Assembly: GCA_021292105.1 (NCBI GenBank)
Contig: CM037861.1
Span: 31,419,674-31,483,673 of the forward strand
Direction of reading: 5' to 3'
DNA: 64,000 bases
Source: Anadara kagoshimensis
Lineage: Eukaryota; Mollusca; Bivalvia; Arcoida; Arcidae
Position 1 is the first letter of the stretch. The number at the start of each line of letters is the position of its first letter. The position numbers and the translations under genes are program-made. Positions 22,078 to 33,431 of this stretch are shown here, one piece after another. A model generated the notes under the pieces. That model did no database searches. It was not told where the DNA came from and saw nothing but the letters and a program-made list of their open reading frames with translations.

Positions 22078-22574
22078 TGTAGCGAATGACAGGTGTACAC
22101 GAACAGTATGATATAATGTATTTATGATATTAATACTCTATTGAGAGTATTCTCTGTCCTTTTTGAATCAAATACGTTTACAATTTCTTTTTTTCTTTTT
22201 TTTCTTTTTTTATCTCAAACGGACAATGAGGGTAAAAAGTGAAACACCGGTTACATTATTGCAAACAAAAGCAAATGAGATTATACGCAGAAATTTGTGT
22301 TTTTCATTTCTAATACAAGACTTGTGTAGATTCGAATGCTATGGTAATGAATATGCTTGAAACTGTTATCTTTCAAGCCATTGTGTTGAAAATAAACCCC
22401 ACTCGTCAAAGAAATGTATAAAGTGTTGAGACTGTTGTTTTTTGACTGGCGATCACGATTGATATGATTTTATTGAATGATCCGTCTATTTTTTCTCTTT
22501 CTGTTTTGCGTCAAAAGTGATAATGTTACAAGTTGTTTTGCCGTCTTAAACAGTAAGTTGAAATAGCGGTTATA
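22078..22574. other. Spacer, T-rich tract, no gene
   Basis: A T/C-rich tract at about 22182-22212; nothing else recognised. Confidence 0.35.
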
Positions 22575-24667
22575 TTCTGACTATAGTCAGATCACATTTT
22601 TAGTGTGTTTGAATGGGTGGTGTGATTCAAACTTAGATATCTCACTTAAATAGACTTGAAATTTCGCATGTATTTTAAGTACATAATTTTTCATATTTTG
22701 AATAATTTTTGCAAATATTCTCACCTTTTTTTTAGTTTTTTCTTTTAATTTATATGCATAAATTCTTATAAACTTTTTCGATAAAAAATTGTTGAAAAAT
22801 AAATACTTGTTCGTTTGCAGTCTTGTTTTAAAGGTAAGTATCTTTCTATCTATTTGGTAAATTTTTTTTAAATATTCACTGCAGTTATTTAGTTTTTGGT
22901 ATTTAAAATTCGGCAATTAATTGAAAGATAGCTGTTGTCCCTCTGATATTTTGATATGGTATATTCGATAGCTTCTTCGTATAAGTCATTCAGAACTCGG
23001 TTCTCATTGGCTAATACGTATTCATACCATACGGGTTTATACAGGTGTTCCTATTCCTAACCAGTATACGTCACGGACTAGCCCAGGTCATGAACTATAA
23101 TCATGCCAAGTTTCATGCTTTTAACAAAAAAGCTCACAATTTTTTGACAATTCTGCTGGACTAATTGTACTTGTTTATAAATGAACAAGGGGTTAAACAG
23201 CACAAACATCAAAATAAAGAATAAAATCCATTTATTACATTTGTTTGGACTAGAGCGACACAATTTTTTAATATTTAATGTGTTAAACCAAAAAACATTC
23301 AAGGTCATCTAACAAAACTGAGATTTTTGTCTTTAAAAATGTAGTTATTGGCCATAAAGCATTTTACTACGTGATACGTATAGTCTGAATTTAGATGTGC
23401 GCCTGATAAAAACTGCTTTTATATGATTTTTAGACTTAATATAAGAAATTTAACCAAATTGTTGCAACACATGTTGTCAAGCTAGCTACACCCAGAGAGT
23501 TTGTTATCAAAATTGAGAATGAAAGGAACCTGGAACTATGGGAGGTCAAATATATTCAGGGATACAGAGACATCATACTACATAATTTGCAATGACGACC
23601 ATAAAACTTTGTGAGGGCATCTTTCTATGCTTGTAATATCCTTGTGTCAACAATTTTTTATAAGCGACAGTTTGCTTCATTGTATAAAGTTCCCGTTAAA
23701 GTTCGGTGATATGTTATAGTCCGATCACTTATCCAGTGATGAAAACCGATGTGGTCTTGAAAAGATCGTGGATTACTAACCTCAAATTTCCTTAATGATA
23801 TATGTAGATCTGTTATTTTTATAACACGTGTTTAAATAATTTGATTAAATTTCTTATATAAAGTCTAAAAATCAAATAAAACCCGTTTTCTTAGACGCGC
23901 ATCTGAATTCAGACGATGTGTATCACGTAGTAAAATGCTTTATCGCCAATAACTACATATTTTGAGACAAAAATCACGGCTTTGTTAGATGAGCTTGAAG
24001 GTTTTGTAGTTTTAAAACATTAAATAAAAAAAATTCTGTCGGTCTAGGCCACACGTGTTTAATAAACAAATATTATTCACTATTTTAATGTTTGTGTTGT
24101 TTTACCTGTTGTCCATTCATAAACAAGTGCAATGGGTCAGTCCGTGACGTATACTGGTTAGGAATAGAAACGCCTGTATAAACCCGTATCGCGTGAATAC
24201 GTATTAGCCAATCAGAGCCCAGTTATGAATGACTTGCATGAATGAAACTGTCGAATATGCCATATCAACATATGAAAGGGGCAACAGCTACCTTTCAATT
24301 AATTGCTAAATTTTGACTACCAAAAACTCAACAGTGAATATTAAAAATTTAACCATGCAGATAGAAAAATAGTATTTTTAAATACTTATCTTTAAAACAA
24401 GACTGCAAACAAAGAAGTATTAATTTCTTAACAAACTTTTCTCGAAAAAGTTTATTAAAATGTATTCATATAAATTAAAAGCAAAAAATGGAAAAAACTG
24501 AGAAAATTTGCAAAAAATATTCAAAATATGGAAAACTATGTTCCAATAATAAGTGTGAACTTTCAAGTCTATTGGAGTTATATCCAGTGAGATATCTAAG
24601 TTTGAATCACACCACCCATTCAAAACATGTTTTTTCATCACTGAAAATGTGATCGGACTATAGCTAT
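22575..24667. mobile_element. 2.1-kb foldback element with long inverted arms
   Basis: The arms at about 22575-23465 and 23800-24667 are diverged inverted repeats over most of their length. Outermost pair: left CTATAGTCAGATCACATTTT, right AAAATGTGATCGGACTATAG. Other matching pairs: CAAACTTAGATATCTCACT / CAGTGAGATATCTAAGTTTG; CATTGGCTAATACGTATTCA / TGAATACGTATTAGCCAATC; GTATACGTCACGGACT / AGTCCGTGACGTATAC; CATTTTACTACGTGATACG / TATCACGTAGTAAAATG. The unpaired centre (23470-23800) holds a family D fragment. No transposase frame is seen. Arms of this length are unusual for a MITE. Confidence 0.75.
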
Positions 24668-25027
24668 AGATGCTTTATATTATTTGTGACAACCATTAAG
24701 CTAGTATATCTGCTAGTAGACTAAGCATCCATCCACGAGAATCACGTTAACCCAGGTAGAACTATATAGAATTGCCATATAAACTTTGTTTATCAAAATT
24801 ATCTGCCACTTAAATATTAAAATTCTTCCAACACCAAGCTTAATTGGAATTTGCAACGTAAACGTATTCCAAAATGTGCCGCAAAAACGGGCGAATTTGG
24901 TAAAATTAATTTTGGTCATTCTATGTTTCTCATTTCAGCATCTTAAAAAATATTTGATTTCCACAATTTTGGTCCGAGTACTACTGATGACGAATTTTAT
25001 TACGAAACGATTTTCTAGTGTAGCAAA

Positions 25028-25378
25028 GGTGTCTTCACATTTATCCAACATTTGATATTTTGATATGGGGAAAGGTAAATTTTATGTTGGATAAATGACA
25101 TCAAAGGAAAATGGAAACAATAGGTTGGCTTGGGTACTATGAACGGTGTCTTCACATTTATCCAACATTTGATATTTTGATATGGGGAAAGGTAAATTTT
25201 ATGTTGGATAAATGACATCAAAGGAAAATGGAAACAATAGGTTGGCTTGGGTACTGTGAACGGTGTCTTCACATTTATCCAACATTTGATATTTTGATAT
25301 GGGGAAAGGTAAATTTTATGTTGGATAAATGACATCAAAGGAAAAGGGAAACAATAGGTTGGCTTGGGTACTGTGAAC
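25028..25378 (+). repeat. 117-bp tandem repeat, 3 copies
   Basis: GGTGTCTTCACATTTATCC starts at 25028, 25145 and 25262, and the copies differ by one or two bases. Each unit contains the 13-bp inverted pair ATTTATCCAACAT / ATGTTGGATAAAT around a loop of about 32 nt. As 117 = 39 codons, a minus-strand frame runs through all three copies; I do not regard it as a gene. Confidence 0.92.
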
Positions 25379-25439
25379 ATGAAAATTCATACCTTTACCT
25401 TTTTGAAGATTAAATATACCTGGCTGTAGTTTCACAATA

Positions 25440-25680
25440 ATTCTTTTATTAATATTTTGTTTAATTTAAATCTGGCAAAATTGATACATTAATGATTTTG
25501 GTAAATTTTAAAATACCCTAGAGTTTAATTTGTGATTTTGAGAAGACACATAAAGCTTTTTCAAAAATGTTTATTCTAAGTTCCAACGATTGCCAAAATT
25601 CGCTAAATATAAGTTTAGGAAATCTTAGTAATGGAATGATTGTGAAACCGGGTCCCTGGAAAAAATGAAAACTGAAGTTT
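25440..25680. repeat. Fragment of TTAGTAATGGAATGATTGTG dispersed repeat
   Basis: The end GAATGATTGTGAAACCGGGTCC resembles the termini of the inverted-repeat element at 49105-49366 and a fragment at 33900-33960 (GAAATGATTGTGAAACTTGG). Only one end is recognisable here. Confidence 0.35.
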
Positions 25681-26489
25681 TATTTTGAATTTTTAATTTA
25701 TTTATTGATTTATTTTTTATTGTTTTTGATAATTTTTTTTTAAAATAATCCAAATTACTTATTTTGGAAAAAATATCAAAAATATCATAGGAAAATTAAA
25801 TACTAGTAGCTTATTAATAATTATGATTATCTTCTTCTTTATTTCTGTTGTTAACTGTTATCTATTTTTATTTACATTTTATTTATTTATTTATTTAATT
25901 TACATTTTATTTTTTTATTTTTTTATTTATTTATTTATTTATTTATTGTTAAATTGTTTTGGTTCAATTTTTTTTGGTTGAAGTAGTGATTGATTTCTGT
26001 TTGTGTCAAATCACCAAACACAAACATACCGGTGTTTTGTGCATGTTAGTTTTGTCATGTGCTGACACTGTAATTTTCAAAAGAAATTTTCTTTTATTTC
26101 TAATTTTTGTGAAAATAAAGATATTTTCAGAATTATTATCAAATTTTATCTTTAAAAGCTATAAAAACTTTTTATAAATTGAATTTAATTTTCTTTAAAG
26201 CCAAATTAATGTTCCTTTTAATTAAAATTCAAAAGGCAAGAATGCATTCAAAAACAGCACATGACAACTTCAACTGAACAGCATATGACAGTTTTATTTT
26301 AATAACAATATATATATATATAATTCAATATACAATCCTATAGAAAAGGATCCAGGTATGCATGTTCTATCTTTCAATAAATTTGTTTATTTTATTTTAT
26401 TTTATTTTTATTAAGTTATTTTATTTACATTTTATCTATTTTATTTACATTTTATTTATTTATTTATTTTACAATGTATTTATTTAATT

Positions 26490-26552
<63 letters not shown>

Positions 26553-26640
26553 TTATTTAATTGTTTTGGTTCAAATTTGTTTTGGTTGAAGTAGTGATTG
26601 ATTTCTGCTTGTGTGAAATCACTAAACACAAACATACCGG
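25681..26640. repeat. (TTTA)n-rich low-complexity region with an 85-bp direct repeat
   Basis: (TTTA)/(TATT) tracts at 25866-25950 and 26385-26560. Each is followed by a direct repeat of about 85 bp (GGTTGAAGTAGTGATTGATT...ACACAAACATACCGGT) at 25948-26033 and 26558-26643. A (TA)n tract lies at 26308-26325. Likely a duplication carrying its microsatellite. The copies lack TG..CA ends and target duplications, so they are not LTRs. Confidence 0.7.
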
Positions 26641-28732
26641 TCCATGTCCAAAACATCCCAAAAGCAAAGCAACAACTTTGACAACTGTCAAATCAAGATA
26701 ACCATATTAGCTTCAACCAGGAAAGTGGCGCCGAGTGTTCATGAAGGGTAAGCACCGCTTGTTTAGCTAGCTACACCCGACACGTGTAAAATCGAGAATG
26801 AAAGGAACATGGAACTATGGGATGTATATATCCAGGATAGATATCATACTTATCAACAATATTGCGACGACGTTCATAAACTTTGGATGTATATATCCAG
26901 GATAATTTTGGATACAGAGATATTATACTTATCAACAATATTGAGACGATGTTCATAATTTTGAGGGCGTGGATAAGCCTAAGGTTGCAATATTCAAAGC
27001 CAGCTATATATTTGTCAGCAACTTACTTCGTTGTATTAAAATTCTAGTAGTGGGAAAAAGTTCTGTGGTAGCCCATTGTCTGCGAAACAAACAAAGACAC
27101 CATAAGCAGAGGGAACAGGTATATTGCTGCAAAAAAAAGACAGTTGAAGTTGATAACAGAAGAATTGAAGTCATGATGTTTGTCATACAACTTCAAATGT
27201 AGCCTTAAGTGCTCGCCATCAATGTGGTATATAAGTTCAAATATGTAGTTTACAGAGAAAAATTGAGAATCAGACTTTTATCTTTTATTAAGTAAAACCA
27301 CTAGGCTGGTATCTCTGCTCGTTGGCTAACCATCCCCGTGGGTATCGTTTACCCAGGATGTAATTCATTTTATTGTCAGAAAAATATGTTGATCAAAATT
27401 GTCTGCTTCGTAAATCTTAAAATTTAAAAAAAATTAAGTCATGTGATAATTAATTTTGTCGACTGCCTATTGACTCTGTGAGCTAGAACCTTAAAGTTGC
27501 CTTGAGTGTGCTCAAGTACAAGACAGGCCATAAAATATACTTGCATACCTTACGCAAACATGAGCTTATTCTTCGGTCTGCACATTAGCCGACAGACCAC
27601 AAGTTGTAGACGTTGAACTCCGACAATCATTAATTCATTAATTAGTGTCAGTGTCCCATTCTTAATTTTAACTTCACACACGGCGGGTGTAGCTAGCTAA
27701 GCAATAGTTGTTTACCCTTGCGCAGCACCCGGTCGCACTTCCCTGGTGTAAATTCGCGTGTTTAACTTAATTTGCAAGTCATAAATTTTTTTTGACCTTG
27801 CTTGGGATTGTCATTTGGACATTGATTGGTATGTTTGTTTTGATTATCTAAAAATTGACAATAGCCAGTGTGCTTTGTGATATCTAACGATGTTTGTCAC
27901 TCAAAGTAGCTAAAAATGCGAGATACGTGAAAATAAATAATTTTATTTATAATACTGTCAGAAGGTTTACTCTAACTAACATCGTCACCTGCACAAAACA
28001 TCAATACTTTACCATCTTATTAAACCACACTTTCAGCATGCATTTCTAACCAATCACAGGCTTTGAACTATGTTGTCCATTTGAAGAAAGATTCGCCCCT
28101 TTCTTATTCTTGAAGAACTGTGATCCGCCATTTTCTTCATATGAAGAAATACCCGCCCTTTCTTAACATAGATGTCAACTACCCAATACTTCATTGGGAA
28201 CTACTATTAACAACGTGTAATTTATTTCCAAGATAAATCTTTGACAACTGTCAAATCAAGATAACCATATTAGCTTCAACCAGGGAAGTGGCGCCGAGTG
28301 TTCATGAAGGGTAAGCACCGCTTGTTTAGCTAGCTACACCCGACACGTGTAAAATCGAGAATGAAAGGAACATGGAACTATGGGATGTATATATCCAGGA
28401 TAATTTTGGATACAGAGATACCATACTTATCAACAATATTGAGACGATGTTCATAATTTTGAGGGCGTGGATAAGCCTAAGGTTGCAATATTCAAAGCCA
28501 GCTATATATTTGTCAGCAACTTACTTCGTTGTATTAAAATTCTAGTAGTGGGAAAAAGTTCTGTGCTAGCCCATTGTCTGCGAAACAAACAAAGACACCA
28601 TAAGCAGAGGAAGCAGGTATATTGCTGCAAAGAAAAAGACAGTTGAAGTTGATAACAGAAGAATTGAAGTCGTGGTGTTTGTCATACAACTTCAAATGTA
28701 GCCTTAAGTGGTCGCCATCAATGTAGTATAAG

Positions 28733-29283
28733 GGCCGCATTACATCTGCGCAAAATTTCCATAACCCCTATATGTCATTTGCGCAAAGGGTGTGTACTAC
28801 TATTGCGCAAATTTTAATTGGCTATGTTAAACTGTTAAATAAACACCACGTAACCAAAGAGTCCATGTACGCAACAGATCTGGTGACATATCTGCAAGTC
28901 CCTCTAAAATAATTCTGTTTAAACTTGAAAACATAGAAGAATATACTGTGTTGCCTAAAGATGTACAAAATGTTGTTGTATTATACAGAGAACGTCGCAA
29001 AAAATGCTAGCCCTACCCAAAGGCAGAGACAGCGTCCATGTTGCATTAAATGCCTCGGAAATTTTGATCAACAAGTTGGATATGTTGCTTGTAAACAATG
29101 TTCAGACCGGAATAATTGTATTTTCGACGTTTCTTGAAGAAATTAATGAAAATTTTCGTTGATGGTGTTTAGTTAACATGGCAATTACATTTTGCGCAAT
29201 TATAATATAAGCTTTTGCGCAATTGTCATATTATTGGCACAAAAGTCATATGGATTTGCACAATTGTAATGCACCGGGTTTTA
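28733..29283. mobile_element. ~550-bp insertion present only in unit B
   Basis: Comparing A with B shows a clean insertion between GTATAAG and TCTAAATATG. The ends are imperfect inverted repeats: GCCGCATTACATCTGCGCAA on the left; GTGCATTACAATTGTGCAAA on the right, reverse complemented. The interior repeats the motif TTGCGCAA at least five times, mostly near the ends. A central stretch reads CIKCLGNFDQ...CKQCSDRNNC in one broken frame, possibly a relic of coding sequence. Inserted after the A/B duplication, or lost from A. Confidence 0.65.
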
Positions 29284-30502
29284 GTCTAAATATGGAGTTT
29301 ACAGAAAAAACATTGAGAATCAGACTTTTATCTTTTATTAAGTACAACCACTAGGCTGGTATCTCTGCTGGTTGACTAACCATCCCCGTGGGTATCGTTT
29401 ACCCAGGGTGTTTAAATTCATTTTATTGTCAGAAAAACCTGTTGATCAAAATTGTCTGCTTCGTAAATCTTAAAATTTAAAAAAAATTAAGCCATGTGAT
29501 AATTAATGTGTCGACTGCTTGTTGACTCTGTGAGCTAGAACCTTAAAGTCGCCTTGAGTGTGCTCAAGTACAAGACAGGCCATAAAATATACTCACATAC
29601 CTTACGCAACCATGAACTTATTTTTCGGTCTGCACATTAGCTGACAGACCACATGTTGTAGACGTTGAACTCCGACAATCATTAATTCATTAATTAGTGT
29701 CAGTGTTCCATTCTTAATTTTAATTTCACACACGGCGGTTGTAGCTAGCTAAGCAATAATTGTTTACCCTTGCGCAGCACCCGGTCTCACTTCCCTGGTG
29801 TAAATTCGCGTGTTTAACTTAATTTGAAAGTCAACAATTATTGCTTAGCTAGCTACACCTTGTTTGGGATTGTCATTTGGACATTGATCGGTATGTTTGT
29901 TTTGATTATCTAAACATTGACAAAAGCCAGTGTGCTTTGTGATATCTAACAATGTTTGTCACTCAAAGTAGCTAAAAATGCGAGATACGTGGAAATAAAT
30001 AATTTTATTTATAATACTGTCAGAAGGTTTACTCTAACTAACATCGTCCCCTGCACAAAACATCAATACTTTACCATCTTATTAAACCACACTTTCAGCA
30101 TGCATTTCTAACCAATCACAGGCCTTGAACTATGTTGCCCATTTGAAGAAAGATTCGCCCCTTTCTTATTCTTGAAGAACTGTGATCCGCCATTTTCTTC
30201 ATATGAAGAAATACCCGCCCTTTCTTATCATAGATGCCAACTACCCAATACTTCATTGGAAACTCTACTATTAACAACGTGTAATTTATTTCCAAGATAA
30301 ATCTCTGATATTTTCTTTACCCCTATGATCTCAAAGGCATTTCTTGTATTGTTATAGTCAGTGAATGTGAAAGATGATCACCTTCATTTTTAATACCATG
30401 CTCGGCCTACGATACAGGCCTGACGAAAGTTTAATACTGATCACATCTTACAGAAATATCGAATTATTCTCTTTGTTTATGTGTAGTTCCCAAAATCAAA
30501 AA

Positions 30503-30829
30503 CACCACTACGTAGCTCAGTTGGTAGAGTGCTCGCTCCGTAAGTGGGAGGTCGTAGGTTCGAACCCCGACCGGGTCTGACGAATGACTTGAAAGTGGGT
30601 AGTGACTGTTCTTTCGCCAAGCACTCGGCATTACGAAATGAAAGTCACGGCACTTTGGGATGGTAACTTAAAATAAACGAGGTCCCGTGTCACGGTGGGT
30701 TTGGCACGATAAAGAACCCTGCTGTATAATGCCATCAGCGCAACGCACAGGCAAAATTTCTGCGCCTTCGTCTTTAGCTGGCGACGTCTTGATATAAGTG
30801 AAATATTCTTGACTGGGTTGTTAAACACC
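30503..30829 (+). mobile_element. tRNA-derived SINE, family 1, in unit B
   Basis: Full-length: ACGTAGCTCAGTTGGTAGAG (box A), GGTCGTAGGTTCGAACCCC (box B), the conserved AGTGACTGTTCTTTCGCCA body, CGCAACGCACAGGCAAAATT and the GATATAAGTGAAATATTC tail. Closely matches the copy at 31991, with which it was duplicated. Confidence 0.88.
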
Positions 30830-30974
30830 ATTACACTCTCCCTGTCGAAAGTTTAATAATGAGCTATCGAATTAGTGTCGAAATAGAAAACCCCTTGTTA
30901 ACTACATGTATATTATGACAGCCCTTCTGCAGCCGCTATCTATCTCTTGGTGGCTTTTCTGGCCACTAGCTATC

Positions 30975-31041
30975 CTTAATCAGCCACTCCCACTAGCTAT
31001 CCATAATCAGCCACTCCCACTAGCTATCCGTAATCAGCCAC
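30975..31041 (+). repeat. 27-bp array, short copy in unit B
   Basis: About two and a half units of AGCTATCCATAATCAGCCAC then TCCCACT, broken off where unit C begins (CCACTCCC|TGAGTGTGC). Confidence 0.85.
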
Positions 31042-31990
31042 TCCCTGAGTGTGCTCAAGTACAAGACAGGCCATAAAATATACTTGCATACCTTACGCAA
31101 ACATGAACTTATTCTTTGGTCTGCACATTAGCCGACAGACCACATGTTGTAGACGTTGAATTCCGACAATCATTAATTCATTAATTAGTGTCAGTGTTCC
31201 ATTCTTAATTTTAATTTCACACACGGCGGGTGAAGCTAGCTAAGCAATAGTTGTTTACCCTTGCGCAGCACCGGTTTTTACCCGGTCGCACTTCCCTGGT
31301 GTAAATTTGCGTGTTTAACTTAATTTGCAAGTCATAAGTTTTTTTACCTTGCTTGGGATTGTCATTTGGACATTGATCGGTATGTTTGTTTTGATTATCT
31401 AAACATTGACAAAAGCCAGTGTGCTTTGTGATATCTAACAATGTTTGTCACTCAAAGTAGCTAAAAATGCGAGATACGTGAAAATAAATAATTTTATTTA
31501 TAATACTGTCAGAAGGTTTACTCTAACTAACATCGTCTCCTGCACAAAACATCAATACTTTACCATCTTATTAAACCACACTTTCAGCATGCATTTCTAA
31601 CCAATCACAGGCCTTGAACTATGTTGTCCATTTGAAGAAAGATTCGCCCCTTTCTTATTCTTGAAGAACTGTGATCCGCCATTTTCTTCATATGAAGAAA
31701 TACCCGCCCTTTCTTATCATAGATGCCAACTACCCTATACTTCATTGGAAACTCTACTATTAACAACGTGTAATTTATTTCCAAGATAAATCTCTGATAT
31801 TTTCTTTACCCCTATGATCTCAAAGGCATTTCTTGTCTTGATATAGTCAGTGAATGTGAAAGATGATCACCTTCATTTATAATGCCATGCTCGACCTACG
31901 GTATAGGTCTGACGAAAGTTTAATGCTGATCAGATCTTAAAGAAATATCGAATTATTCTCTTTGTTTATGTGTAGTTCCCAAAATCAAAA

Positions 31991-32300
31991 ACACCACTGC
32001 GTAGCTCAGTTGGTAGAGTGCTCGCTCCGTAAGTGGGAGGTCGTAGGTTCGAACCCCGACCGGGTCTGACGCAGGACTTGAAAGTGGGTAGTGACTGTTC
32101 TTTCGCCAAGCACTCGGCATTACGAAATGAAAGTCACGGCTCTTTAGGATGGGAACTTAAAATAAACGAGGTCCCGTGTCACGGTGGGCTTGGCACGATA
32201 AAGAACCCTGCTGTATAATGCCATCAGCGCAACGCACAGGCAAAATTTCTGCGCCTTCGTCTTTAGCTGGCGACGTCTCGATATAAGTGAAACATTCTTG
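31991..32300 (+). mobile_element. tRNA-derived SINE, family 1, in unit C, 3' end interrupted
   Basis: Same head and body as the copy at 30503. It ends in GTGAAACATTCTTGAT, after which 125 bp of other sequence follow. Confidence 0.85.
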
Positions 32301-32425
32301 ATCTTAACCTTGGATATTTGTCACTGAACATAGACCTCGAACCCTTCATTTTTAACTTGTTTTCCTGTTTCCTCTGGTGCTTATGTATTGTGAGACATGT
32401 ATTTGGTATAAATACGCGTTACTTG

Positions 32426-32520
32426 GATCAGCGCAACGCACAGGCAAAATTTCTGCGCCTTCGTCTTTAGCTGGCGACGTCTCGATATAAGTGAAATATT
32501 CTTGACTGGGATGTTAAACA
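32426..32520 (+). mobile_element. Duplicated SINE tail
   Basis: GATCAGCGCAACGCACAGGC to GACTGGGATGTTAAACA repeats the last ~95 bp of the SINE at 31991-32300. It keeps the junction to the flank (CCATTACACTCTCC) seen after the SINE of unit B, so the 125-bp segment before it looks like an insertion with local duplication. Confidence 0.7.
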
Positions 32521-32654
32521 CCATTACACTCTCCTTGTCGAAAGTTTAATAATGAGCTATCGAATTAGTGTCGAAATAGAAAACCCCTTGTTAACTACAT
32601 GTATATTATGACAGCCCTTCTGCAGCCGCTATCTATCTATTGGTGGCTTTTCTG

Positions 32655-33385
32655 GCCACTAGATATCCATAATCAGCCACTACCACTAGCTATCCATAAT
32701 CAGCCACTCCCACTAGCTATTCATAATCAGCCACTCCCACTAGCTATCCATAATCAGCCACTCGCACTAGCTATCCATAATCAGCCACCCACTAGCTATC
32801 CATAATCAGCCATTCCCACTAGCTATAAATAATCAGCCACTCCCACTAGCTATCCATAATCAGCCACTCCCACTAGCTATCCATAACCAGCCACTCCACT
32901 AGCTATCCATAACCAGCCACTCCCACTAGCTATCCATAATCAGCCACTCCCACTAGCTATCCATAACCAGCCACTCCCACTAGCTATCCATAATCAGCCA
33001 CTCCCACTAGCTATCCATAATCAGCCACTCCCACTAGCTATAAATAATCAGCCACTCCCACTAGCTATCCATAATCAGCCACTCCCACTAGCTATCCATA
33101 ATCAGCCACTCCCACTAGCTATAAATAATCAGCCACTCCCACTAGCTATCCATAATCAGCCACTCCCACTAGCTATCCATAACCAGCCACTCCCACTAGC
33201 TATCCATAATCAGTCACTCCCACTAGCTATCCATAACCAGCCACTCCCACTAGCTATCCATAATCAGCCACTCCCACTAGCTATCCATAATCAGCCACTC
33301 CCACTAGCTATCCATAATCAGCCACTCGCACTAGCTATCCATAATCAGCCACTCGCACTAGCTATCCATAATCAGCCACTCAGTA
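32655..33385 (+). repeat. 27-bp tandem array, about 27 copies
   Basis: Units of AGCTATCCATAATCAGCCAC then TCCCACT, with ATAAATAATC and AACCAG variants recurring in blocks, which points to multi-unit expansion steps. As 27 = 9 codons, open frames are incidental. Confidence 0.95.
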
Positions 33386-33431
33386 TTTCGAGTTTTTCGA
33401 TTCCTTTTCGTTAAACTTTCGACAGGTCTAT

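Larger units (their letters stand above)
26673..33390 (+). repeat. Tandem segmental triplication (units A, B, C)
   Basis: Unit A 26673-28240, unit B 28241-31041, unit C 31042-33390. Shared landmarks in order: TTGACAACTGTCAAATCAAG (26674, 28243), CTAGGCTGGTATCTCTGCT (A, B), TGTGCTCAAGTACAAGACAG (A, B, C), CGAGATACGTG before AAATAAATAA (A, B, C), TTCAGCATGCATTTCTAACC (A, B, C), ACTACTATTAACAACGTG or its variant (A, B, C). B and C further share a SINE and a 27-bp array that A lacks. B carries an extra insertion (28733-29283) and C starts inside the array of B. The units look about 95% alike. No gene inside. Confidence 0.85.
31903..33431. mobile_element. Inverted-repeat element with internal SINE and 27-bp array
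   Basis: The left end ATAGGTCTGACGAAAGTTTA and the right end TTAAACTTTCGACAGGTCTA are imperfect reverse complements. Inside are a SINE (31991-32300), a second SINE tail, TTGTCGAAAGTTTAATAATG (an internal copy of the terminus) and the 27-bp array. A compact 207-bp relative with ACAG-CCTGTCAAAAGTTTAA ends is at 44293-44499. The left end of the unit B copy is at 30410, so the whole element was caught in the segmental duplication. Confidence 0.6.

Noticed and set aside
25948..26643. 85-bp direct repeats 610 bp apart, considered as LTRs of a small retroelement
   Set aside because: No TG...CA ends, primer-binding site or target duplication; both copies trail a (TTTA)n tract, so a local duplication is simpler.
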